DNA from: Roseateles amylovorans
GTDB taxonomy: Bacteria > Pseudomonadota > Gammaproteobacteria > Burkholderiales > Burkholderiaceae_C
Reading direction: 5' to 3'
Assembly: GCF_025398155.2 (NCBI RefSeq)
Contig: NZ_CP104562.2
Coordinates: 4,216,001-4,280,000, forward strand
Length of the DNA stretch: 64,000 bases
The notes beneath the pieces are model-generated. The model searched no databases and had not been told where the DNA came from. It saw only the letters and a list, made by a program, of their open reading frames with translations. A program made the translations under genes and the position numbers. Positions 57,676-64,000 of the stretch are shown here, one piece after another (the stretch's first letter is position 1; every line of letters starts with the position of its first letter).

Positions 57676-58134
57676 TCAGGCGGCGGCCGGACCGCCCTCT
57701 TCCGACGGCCAGTCGCGAATGTAGGCCTTCAGCATGCGGTTCTCGAAGTCCTGCGAATCGACGACCGTCTTGGCCACGTCATAGAACGAGATCACGCCCA
57801 TCAGCTGACGGCCGTTGAGCACCGGCATGTAGCGGGCATGACGGCCCAGCATCATGCGGCGGACCTCGTCGATCTCGGTTTCGGGGGTGCAGGTCAGCGG
57901 GGCGTCGTCCATCACGCTGCGAACCAGCGAGGTGCCGACGCTGCCGCCATTGCGGGTGATCGCCTGGATGACCTCGCGGAAGGTCAGCATGCCCACCAGA
58001 TCGCCGAACTCCATGACGACCAGCGAGCCGATGTCGCGCTCGGCCATGGTGTCGACGGCCAGGGCCAGGGTTTGGTCGGGAGAAACGGTGAAGAGCGTGT
58101 TGCCCTTGACGCGCAGGATGTCGGAAACTTTCAT
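57676..58134 (-). CDS. CBS-domain pair protein
   Basis: A 152-residue protein of two CBS motifs: ILRVKGNTLFTVSPDQTLALAVDTMAERDIGSLVV, and LTCTPETEIDEVRRMMLGRHARYMPVL ending in GVISFYDVAK. These modules bind adenosyl nucleotides and usually regulate partners. The partner is unknown. The start was moved to ATG 58134, where the first CBS motif begins. 393 bp separate it from the divergent sulfhydrylase gene; I see no riboswitch there. Confidence 0.9.
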   Translation of the reverse strand: MKVSDILRVKGNTLFTVSPDQTLALAVDTMAERDIGSLVVMEFGDLVGMLTFREVIQAITRNGGSVGTSLVRSVMDDAPLTCTPETEIDEVRRMMLGRHARYMPVLNGRQLMGVISFYDVAKTVVDSQDFENRMLKAYIRDWPSEEGGPAAA

Positions 58135-58527
58135 GGCCGTCGGGTGCGATCGGTGAAGACGGTGAAGGCGATCGGTCGGGTGCAGACGCAAGACCGCCGT
58201 GAAACAGCGAGGCCGGCGACGCGTTGAATCCGACGGACTGCGCGGCGTGATCGTCGATTCAGCATCGGCGATCCAACAGCGCGGCACGGGGAATCAGGCG
58301 GCCGGCAGGGATGGTTACCAACATAGCACACAATCGCTTGCAAACCGCTGCGAGAGGCCCGTCTGCCGCTTCTTCCCGGGTTCCGGCGCCGGTCGACGTT
58401 GCAAATCGTGGCCACCGTGCCGCCCGGACTGAGGTGCGCATCGCAGGCGGACGTCCCGCAGAGGGTGCCGACGACGACGACGGCACAACCACAGAACAAC
58501 AGAACGACATCCCCACAGGAGACACGG

Positions 58528-59901
58528 ATGGCTGGTCCCGCTGACCCCGGTTTTGACACCTTGGCCCTGCATGCTGGCGCGTCGCCGGACCCGACCACCG
58601 GCGCGCGCGCGGTGCCACTGCATCTCACCACCTCGTTCGTCTTCGAGAGCGCGGAGCATGCGGCGGGCCTGTTCAACATGGAACGCAGCGGGCATGTGTA
58701 TTCGCGGCTGTCGAATCCGACCACCGCGGTGCTGGAGGAGCGGATTGCGGCGCTGGACGGCGGCATCGGCGCCATCGCCACGGCCAGCGGCCAGGCGGCG
58801 CTGCACCTGGCCATCGTCACGCTGGCGGGTGCGGGTCACCACATCGTGGCCTCCAGCGCGCTCTACGGTGGTTCGCACAACCTGCTGCACTACACCCTCA
58901 AGCGCTTCGGCATCACGACCACCTTCGTCCGCCCCGGCGGCCTGGACGCCTGGCGCGCCGCCATCCGCCCCGAGACCCGATTGCTGCTGGGCGAGAGCCT
59001 GGGCAATCCGGGCCTGGACGTGCTGGACATTCCCGCCGTGGCCGAGATCGCCCACGCCGCGCACCTGCCGCTGCTGGTCGATGCCACCTTCACCACGCCG
59101 TACCTGCAGCAGCCGATCGCGCTGGGGGCCGATCTGGTCTATCACTCGGCGACGAAGTTCCTGTGCGGTCACGGCACGGTGATCGGCGGCCTGCTGGTGG
59201 ACGGCGGCCGCTTCGATTGGGAACAGGCCCACGCCGCCAGCGGCACGGCGCGGCGGTTCGCCGAACTCTGCGAACCCTACGACGGCTTTCACGGGATGGT
59301 CTTCAGCGAGGAGAGCACCGTGGGCGCCTTCCTGCTGCGCGCGCGCCGCGAGGGTCTGCGCGACTTCGGCGCCTGCATGAGCCCGCACACCGCCTGGCTG
59401 ATGCTGCAGGGCATCGAGACGCTGCCGCTGCGAATGCAGCGGCATGTGAGCAATGCGCAGCGGGTAGCCGAGTTCCTGGCCTCGCACGATCTGGTCGAGC
59501 GGGTGGCCTATCCGGGCCTGGCGTCGCACCCGGACCATGCGCTGGCGCAACGCCTACTGCCCAAGGGCAGCGGCGCGGTGTTCAGCTTCGATCTCAAGGG
59601 CGGGCGCGAGGCAGGCCAGCGCTTCATCGAATCGCTGCGGCTGTTCTCGCATCTGGCGAACGTGGGGGATGCCCGGTCGCTGGTCATCCATCCGGCGTCC
59701 ACGACGCACTTCCGCATGGACGATGCCGCGCTGGCCGCATCCGGCATCGGTGCGGGGACGATCCGGCTTTCCATCGGACTCGAAGATGTGGACGACCTGA
59801 TCGCGGATCTGAAGACTGGGTTGAAAGCCTCGCAGAAGGCGACGTCAGGTGCGGCGCCAAAGTCGGCGCCGGCCGGCCATGCCAAGGGAGCGGACGCATG
59901 A
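58528..59901 (+). CDS. metY: O-acetylhomoserine/O-succinylhomoserine sulfhydrylase-type PLP enzyme
   Basis: A 457-residue Cys/Met-metabolism PLP enzyme. The PLP lysine is Lys210 in YHSATKFLCGHGTVIGG. Other family motifs are FDTLALHAGASPDPTTGARAVP at the start, SRLSNPTTAVLEERIA, and HPASTTHFRM with the substrate Arg near the end. It makes homocysteine (or methionine precursors) from an acylated homoserine and sulfide. ATG 58528 has an AGGAG site. The last 30 residues are Ala/Lys/Ser-rich. The symbol is the best guess; metZ-type activity is possible. The hydrolase start overlaps the stop. Confidence 0.88.
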   Translation: MAGPADPGFDTLALHAGASPDPTTGARAVPLHLTTSFVFESAEHAAGLFNMERSGHVYSRLSNPTTAVLEERIAALDGGIGAIATASGQAALHLAIVTLAGAGHHIVASSALYGGSHNLLHYTLKRFGITTTFVRPGGLDAWRAAIRPETRLLLGESLGNPGLDVLDIPAVAEIAHAAHLPLLVDATFTTPYLQQPIALGADLVYHSATKFLCGHGTVIGGLLVDGGRFDWEQAHAASGTARRFAELCEPYDGFHGMVFSEESTVGAFLLRARREGLRDFGACMSPHTAWLMLQGIETLPLRMQRHVSNAQRVAEFLASHDLVERVAYPGLASHPDHALAQRLLPKGSGAVFSFDLKGGREAGQRFIESLRLFSHLANVGDARSLVIHPASTTHFRMDDAALAASGIGAGTIRLSIGLEDVDDLIADLKTGLKASQKATSGAAPKSAPAGHAKGADA

Positions 59902-60716
59902 AGCTGACGGTTGAAGGCCGCGAGGCCTATGCCTACACCGGCGGCAAGCCGTTCGATGCGGCCCTGCCCTGCGTGGTCTTCATTCATGGTGCGATGAATG
60001 ACCACAGCGTGTGGACCTTGCTGGCGCGGTACTTCGCTCATCACGGTCGATCGGTGCTGGCGGTGGATCTGCCGGGGCACGGTCGCAGCGAGGGGCCGGC
60101 GCTGGCGGATGTCGAATCGCTGGGGGCGTGGATCCAGGCGCTGCTCGACGCGGCGCAGGTGCGTGCGGCGGCCTTCGTGGGCCATTCGATGGGATCGCTG
60201 ATCGCGCTGGAAGCGGCCTCACGCGAGCCGGCGCGATGCGAGCGGCTGGTGATGGTCGGCACGGCCTGGCCGATGAAGGTCTCCGACGCGTTGCTGGCGA
60301 CGGCGCGTGAGCAGCCTGAGGCGGCGATGCGTATGGTCAACGCGTTTTCGCATTCCACGACGGCGGCCAAGCCGTCCTACCCGGGACCGGGTGCGTGGCT
60401 GCATGGCGGCGCGCTGGCGCTGATGGAGCGGATGCAGCAGGGCTATGCGGAACATGGAAATCTTTTCGAACACGATTTCCTGGTGTGCGACCGCTATCAG
60501 CGCGCGCCGGAGGCGGCGGCCCGCGTGGCGGCGCCGGTGCATCTGGTGCTGGGCAGCAAGGATGCGATGACGCCGCCGAAAGCGGCGCAGGCCCTCGCGG
60601 AAATGCTCAAGGCCAAGGTGCATTGGGTGCCGGCCGGGCACGCGTTGATGGGGGAAGCGCCGGAGGCGGTGCTGGGGGTGTTGAAAGGGGCGTTGGCGGT
60701 GGGGGCTGCGCGGTAG
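59898..60716 (+). CDS. Alpha/beta hydrolase
   Basis: A 272-residue hydrolase. The oxyanion HG is in VVFIHGAMNDHSVW, the nucleophile Ser97 is in VGHSMGSLIAL, the Asp in LGSKDAMTPP, and the His in VPAGHALMGEAPE. The ATG overlaps the sulfhydrylase stop (ATGA), indicating coupled expression. The pairing might link it to thioester or homoserine-ester chemistry, but this is speculation; the family is too broad to name a substrate. Confidence 0.87.
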   Translation: MKLTVEGREAYAYTGGKPFDAALPCVVFIHGAMNDHSVWTLLARYFAHHGRSVLAVDLPGHGRSEGPALADVESLGAWIQALLDAAQVRAAAFVGHSMGSLIALEAASREPARCERLVMVGTAWPMKVSDALLATAREQPEAAMRMVNAFSHSTTAAKPSYPGPGAWLHGGALALMERMQQGYAEHGNLFEHDFLVCDRYQRAPEAAARVAAPVHLVLGSKDAMTPPKAAQALAEMLKAKVHWVPAGHALMGEAPEAVLGVLKGALAVGAAR

Positions 60717-61267
60717 GGGCGTCGGTCAGCGGCTCAGGAGCCCCCGCTGTACGCCACACCCGCCTTCGTCGGCGCGTCGCGCACCAAGCCACCTCGGCTG
60801 TCGAGCGCCTGTTCAACGTGGCCGTTGCTCAGCCTCTGCGCTGGACGCTTCGCCGCCATCCAGGGTGGCTTCCTGCGCTGCGCTTCGTCAGCGGCGGGCT
60901 TCGGTCGCTGGGCGCTTCCTGCACCCCAACCTCGTTCTTCGCGTGGGCGCGAACCGGCGCTTGGACCGCGCCTGAACAAGGTCGGCCCCCGCAGCGCTGC
61001 GGCAACCCGCCTGGGGGCGGGTGCGCCTTTGCGTCAGGCCAGGCGCCGGCCGGTGCTGCCCGCCGTCCTTCGGCGGCGGCTCCAAGCCAGCCCATCCCTC
61101 CGCCCTTCCACGGAAGGGGACGAGTCGCCCTCTGCCGTCAGCGGTGCATGCCAGGAACCCCGGCAAGCACCGCCCACGGCGAGCGTCGAACGGCATGAGT
61201 CCGCATCAAGGCCGAGCCCTGACGGGTGGCCTGGCGGCCAGCCTGGACCCGGCCGCACGCCTCGAAC
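60717..61267. other. 551-bp GC-rich region, probably a non-coding interspersed repeat
   Basis: No frame has a believable protein; several overlapping short frames are open on both strands. The sequence gggcgcttcctgcaccccaa...gcgaaccggcg and the stretch at 61041-61080 have the look of a repeat found at several genomic sites. Its 61041-61080 part recurs at 62651. No transposase or ends were recognised. Confidence 0.4.
61041..61080. repeat. Dispersed repeat copy 1 (gcgccggccggtgctgcccg core)
   Basis: gcgccggccggtgctgcccgc.gtcct.cggcggc is shared with 62651-62686, with a few mismatches and one indel. Confidence 0.75.
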
Positions 61268-61493
61268 TCAGCGGCGCCAGCGTTGCAGCGCGATGAACAG
61301 CTCCAGGTGACGGAGCTGGGTTTCGGTGAGGTGGCCGGACCTTCGCGTGGATAGCCTCGGCCAGCGAGGCGAGCACGCTGTGCGGCTTGCCGCTCAGCGC
61401 CGGGTCGGCGTGGCCGTCGTCATCGAGCAGGCGTAGCGGCTCAGCGCTGCCGTTGTCGTAGAGGTACCAGGTGGGCGAGGGTTGCAGGTGCAT
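61268..61493 (-). pseudogene. Small hypothetical protein, frameshifted
   Basis: From ATG 61493 the frame reads MHLQPSPTWYLYDNGSAEPL and continues to SVLASLAEAIHAKV near base 61340. In the next frame it continues naturally as GHLTETQLRHLELFIALQRW and stops at 61268. One extra base in the ggtccgg (minus strand) around 61336-61342 explains the break. Without it, the product would be about 74 residues. It may be a sequencing error or a true mutation. The protein is not recognised. Confidence 0.5.
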
Positions 61494-61555
61494 GGCATGG
61501 ATCGATTGGTTCGCTCCATGTAGCGATGTGCGCCTGCGCGACCTGGCGAGGGCTC

Positions 61556-61687
61556 TCACTTATCGTCGAAGCGCTTCGAGACCCGCGGGGCGGCCAAGTA
61601 GGCGATGACGAACACCGGCAAAACCACCAGCGGGGACATCAAGCCCCCTGCCCAGTCCATGCCGAGGAACATGTCGATGATGGCCAT
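61556..61687 (-). CDS. Small hydrophobic membrane protein
   Basis: A 43-residue frame starting MAIIDMFLGMDWAGGLMSPL and ending SKRFDDK, with one strong membrane helix (MSPLVVLPVFVIAYLAA). The frame is open upstream for 21 more codons, also hydrophobic, to the stop of the preceding gene, without an ATG, GTG or TTG start; the real start may be unusual. It follows the putative immunity gene on the same strand and may be a second immunity or accessory protein. Unrecognised. Confidence 0.4.
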   Translation of the reverse strand: MAIIDMFLGMDWAGGLMSPLVVLPVFVIAYLAAPRVSKRFDDK

Positions 61688-61750
61688 CAGGAACAGCGCA
61701 ATGACACTGATGACCGCAGCGACTCGAAGGCGTCGGATACCTACCGCCTT

Positions 61751-62041
61751 TCAAGACGCGAACACATCATGAGCAAGCCAACCTGCGAGCACCACGACAA
61801 CCACAGTTGTGGTGACGACGTGGACCACTCCGGCAGCAATGAGAACTCCGTCGCGTGAACGAAGGAAGCTCATTCCAAACAGCAGCTTCCAAAGATTTGC
61901 GAGTGACCGCGGGCCTACAAAGAACACTGCAATTCGCTCCGACGAGCGCTTGTCCTTGATGCGGGCATTGACTCGCCATGCGACAAGCCCGTACGACACG
62001 AAGTGAACCAGCAAGAAGGCTAGAACAAGGTATTCAGTCAC
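61751..62041 (-). CDS. Membrane protein, candidate immunity protein of the orphan RHS tip
   Basis: A 96-residue protein with hydrophobic segments (EYLVLAFLLVHFVSYGLVAW, a middle helix, and VVHVVTTTVVVVVLAGWLA). GTG 62041 overlaps the toxin-tip stop by 8 bp, which is the typical arrangement of an RHS toxin and its immunity gene. Its membrane location would suit a pore-forming or membrane-targeted toxin. Not recognised as a named family. Confidence 0.55.
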   Translation of the reverse strand: MTEYLVLAFLLVHFVSYGLVAWRVNARIKDKRSSERIAVFFVGPRSLANLWKLLFGMSFLRSRDGVLIAAGVVHVVTTTVVVVVLAGWLAHDVFAS

Positions 62042-62650
62042 AGCCGCACTTCTTCCATTCGACGTTGGCCACTCTGGACTTGCCACGAACCGCCGCGACT
62101 GACAGGTCGAATCCGAGCCCGGGACTAGGCGCTGCGCCTATGTCCGAGAAGTTCGACCCCAGCTGGTACCACGTCCAGCCCCCGACCAGAATGGCACCAG
62201 CGTTCGCGCCCATTGCTCGGAACGTTCCCTCAAAGCCATTCGGGTAGATGTCGGTTTCGCCATCCTCGAAGGTCAATCCGCTGGCTCCCCCAGTAAGCCT
62301 CGCGCCGAAGCCGGCGCCGACACCCCAAGCCTTCACTCGGATGTATGCGTACCGCCCGTTGACGCACTGGGACTTCAAGTCGAACCAGTAGGCGGCACCT
62401 CCGACACCGGGAACGAGTGCAGCCGAGTACACCTCCCCAGACCACTTGATTAGCCCACTGGGGTCCGTGAACTTCGTCGGCTGGTTCTCCACGTAGGAAT
62501 ACGTGTTGACGCCGCCTTCCAAGCCGATGGGGTCGGATTGGACGTAGCTCCGCCCAGGCACCCATCCGCCGTAGTTGACGGCGTTTTGTTGAGGCGTGGC
62601 GCGGGGTTGCGGAGCGAAGTAGAAGACGGCCTCCCTTGGCGTGGTTTCCT
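62034..62650 (-). pseudogene. Orphan RHS C-terminal tip (truncated RHS core plus variable toxin domain)
   Basis: The frame contains the end of an RHS core (SYVQSDPIGLEGGVNTYSY, then NQPTKFTDPSGL) followed by a different 130-residue tip ending VEWKKCGCD. The upstream core is missing: a dispersed repeat begins at 62651, and the codons between lack a start. The tip is glycine-rich with AGFGARLTGGASGLTFEDGE; its activity is unknown. Such displaced tips can be recombined onto the full RHS protein upstream to swap toxins. Confidence 0.65.
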
Positions 62651-62686
62651 TGCGCCGGCCGGTGCTGCCCGCTGTCCTGCGGCGGC
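62651..62686. repeat. Dispersed repeat copy 2
   Basis: gcgccggccggtgctgcccg followed by ctgtcctgcggcgg, matching 61041-61080. It lies exactly at the junction between the orphan tip and the upstream immunity gene, possibly a recombination scar. Confidence 0.7.
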
Positions 62687-63048
62687 TATTTCTTCCAGAA
62701 CAGCACGAAGCACACAACTGCCAGAACCAAGATGGGCGGCAACAACCAGCGCAGTCCGTCGATTGCCAGCCGCTTGGCGGGCACGGCCAGTACGCGCTCG
62801 GAGTACTCGACCACCGACCGAACCTCTGCATCGTCGAAGGGGTACGGCTGGCCCTTTGCGATTGCAGCAGCGATGGCTTGCAGTTCCTCTTTCGTCTTGC
62901 CTCGGTACTCGCCATCAATCTCATAGGCCGTGGAGAGGATGAGCGACCTCGCTTTGTCCTCGACGTCCTGAGGCTGGAAGTGACACACGGCGCACTTGGC
63001 AGCGGGGCCCCGCTTGATGTTGCCGCAACGGATGCAGACGGCCAACAT
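62686..63048 (-). CDS. Zinc-ribbon/membrane protein, candidate immunity protein of the upstream RHS toxin
   Basis: A 120-residue protein. It opens with two Cys pairs (CIRCG and CAVC, about residues 5-27), which probably bind zinc, then a helical middle (EDKARSLILSTAYEIDGEYR, KTKEELQAIAAAIAKGQPYP) and a C-terminal helix (LRWLLPPILVLAVVCFVLFW) ending in Lys-Lys. ATG 63048 overlaps the RHS stop (TGATG); ATG 63063 is also possible. Position immediately after the toxin end argues for immunity. The family is not recognised. Confidence 0.55.
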   Translation of the reverse strand: MLAVCIRCGNIKRGPAAKCAVCHFQPQDVEDKARSLILSTAYEIDGEYRGKTKEELQAIAAAIAKGQPYPFDDAEVRSVVEYSERVLAVPAKRLAIDGLRWLLPPILVLAVVCFVLFWKK

Positions 63049-64000
63049 CACTGGCAACCACATTGCTCTTGCTGCGCGTTGGTCCCGATTTGGTACCCCG
63101 CGTAGCCGGATGCCGCCGCAACACCGGGAACGCCCACCTGGACGCCCAATCGGGCAGCATTCGCCAGCGCAGCTTGAGTACCTCCCCAGTTCGGCGCAAA
63201 GCCCAACCATGTGTTCCAAGAAGCTGGCATTTCCAGTAGATTCCAGCCGCCGTTTACAACGCTCTCCGAAACAGCACCGCTCCGACCGGCAGCCTGAGAA
63301 ATCATCCAATGGTCCAGGCTCATGCCATTGGCACCCCCACGGGCACCCCAATACGCACGGCTAATGTTCTTGAACTTATTGGCGTTCGAAAAGAAATTGG
63401 CAACGCCAGTCAAACCTGCTCGCCCGACGATGCCGGCCCCGGAGCCAGTCAACGCCCATGAGCCGACCTCCCACCAATTGACGCACTTGAGATTGCCGCC
63501 GTTCCTGTAGAGCTGATAGCCCAGGTCGCCGAGCCCGCCGACGAGCCCACCAAGCAGACCAAACTCGCCGGTCGGATCCACATCGCCAACCGGGTTACCG
63601 TTGACGTATGCGAAAGTATTGATGCCCCCAGCTAACCCGATGGGGTCACTTTGGACATACCTCCCCGTCGTCGCGTCATAGTCCCGGAAGTAGTTGTAAT
63701 TCAGCCCCGACTCCTTGTCGAAGTACTGCCCGGGGAACCGCAGATTCACTGCCAGCGTCTCGATCGAGCTCGGAATCGCCTCCGCCGGCGTGGTTCCAAA
63801 CGGCTCGCTCAGCCAGCGCCAGCGCTGCGCACCAGCCATGTCGATCAGCAGGCGCGGCGCGTTCAGGTGGTCCGAGTACGCGTGATACACCCGCGGCTCG
63901 GTCGTGCTGGACGGCGTGATCACCGCCACCAACATGTCGCCCAGCCAGATGAACTCCTGCAGCGCCCCTCCGCCGCTGTTGTACTCCCCCTGCAGATGAC
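63048..64000 (-). CDS. RHS repeat-associated core protein with C-terminal toxin (5' end outside window)
   Basis: The frame is open to the window end; 317 residues are visible. It starts within an RHS core (HLQGEYNSGGGALQEFIWLG, then YHAYSDHLNAPRLLIDMAG), and has the core end YNYFRDYDATTGRYVQSDPI GLAGGINTFAYVNGNP. After DPTGEF comes a 170-residue variable tip: AYWGARGGANGMSLDHWMIS and GGWNLLEMPASWNTWLG resemble His/Asn-containing nuclease toxin tips, but this is weak. It ends EQCGCQ. RHS proteins are contact-dependent or T6SS-delivered antibacterial toxins; no VgrG or T6SS gene is in the window. Confidence 0.8.
   Translation of the reverse strand, partial: HLQGEYNSGGGALQEFIWLGDMLVAVITPSSTTEPRVYHAYSDHLNAPRLLIDMAGAQRWRWLSEPFGTTPAEAIPSSIETLAVNLRFPGQYFDKESGLNYNYFRDYDATTGRYVQSDPIGLAGGINTFAYVNGNPVGDVDPTGEFGLLGGLVGGLGDLGYQLYRNGGNLKCVNWWEVGSWALTGSGAGIVGRAGLTGVANFFSNANKFKNISRAYWGARGGANGMSLDHWMISQAAGRSGAVSESVVNGGWNLLEMPASWNTWLGFAPNWGGTQAALANAARLGVQVGVPGVAAASGYAGYQIGTNAQQEQCGCQ

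Noticed and set aside
58135..58527. SAM or SAH riboswitch upstream of the sulfhydrylase
   Set aside because: No conserved aptamer blocks recognised in the 393-bp leader region.
60829..61095. 88-residue minus-strand frame in the repeat-like region
   Set aside because: Several overlapping frames are equally open; no start, motif or coding bias separates one of them.

Overview
The window is a contiguous stretch of GC-rich (roughly two-thirds G+C by eye) proteobacterial chromosome. Gene content points to a betaproteobacterium of the order Burkholderiales, probably near Roseateles/Mitsuaria/Rubrivivax: a tandem glycine riboswitch ahead of gcvTHP, a TRAP gluconate-type locus with a LacI regulator, an AttH-type lipocalin next to an FtsX-like ABC permease, and RHS tips. 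The genus is an inference. No rRNA, tRNA, CRISPR array or insertion sequence was recognised.

Layout. 1-4.2 kb: end of an ABC ATPase, a large FtsX-like permease and an AttH-like secreted protein, in one operon. 4.2-9.2 kb: a degenerate GGDEF protein, a CHASE-PAS-GGDEF cyclase, a GNAT acetyltransferase, a MarC membrane protein and an Lrp regulator. 9.3-12.4 kb: a 1006-residue proline-rich effector-like protein. 12.5-17.7 kb: XerD recombinase, then an operon of response regulator, histidine kinase and DegP/MucD protease. 17.9-21.9 kb: two more effector-like proteins in tandem. 22-28.7 kb: glycine riboswitch, gcvT, gcvH, gcvP, terminator, and L-serine dehydratase sdaA; together these degrade glycine and serine to one-carbon units and pyruvate. 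28.7-40.7 kb: four paralogous proteins with a C80-like (toxin autoprocessing type) cysteine protease core, interleaved with a spore-coat-U protein, a second diguanylate cyclase and a patatin phospholipase. 41.1-46.2 kb: gluconate-type TRAP transporter, gluconokinase and a divergent LacI regulator with three matching palindromes. 46-52.2 kb: an orphan DUF58 protein and an RND efflux pair. 52.7-60.7 kb: DeoR regulator with MFS transporter, MFS transporter with aroC, a CBS protein, and an O-acetylhomoserine sulfhydrylase with an alpha/beta hydrolase. 60.7-64 kb: repeat-like DNA, a frameshifted small gene, and two RHS toxin-tip/immunity modules, the first running off the window end.

The most notable content is seven large soluble proteins without signal peptides that fall into two paralogous families. 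Three (9.3-12.4, 17.9-19.7, 19.8-21.9 kb) resemble YopH/SptP-like tyrosine phosphatases in layout but have lost the catalytic arginine, and one has also lost the cysteine. Four (28.7-30.2, 33.2-35.4, 35.4-37.4, 39.0-40.7 kb) keep an apparently intact His/Cys dyad in a C80/clan CD-like core. They are scattered among housekeeping genes, are Pro/Ser-rich at their ends, and look like a secreted effector arsenal; no secretion apparatus is visible here, so delivery is unproven.

A second theme is the abundance of short tandem repeats (units of 6-19 bp) both inside genes, in frame, and between genes.
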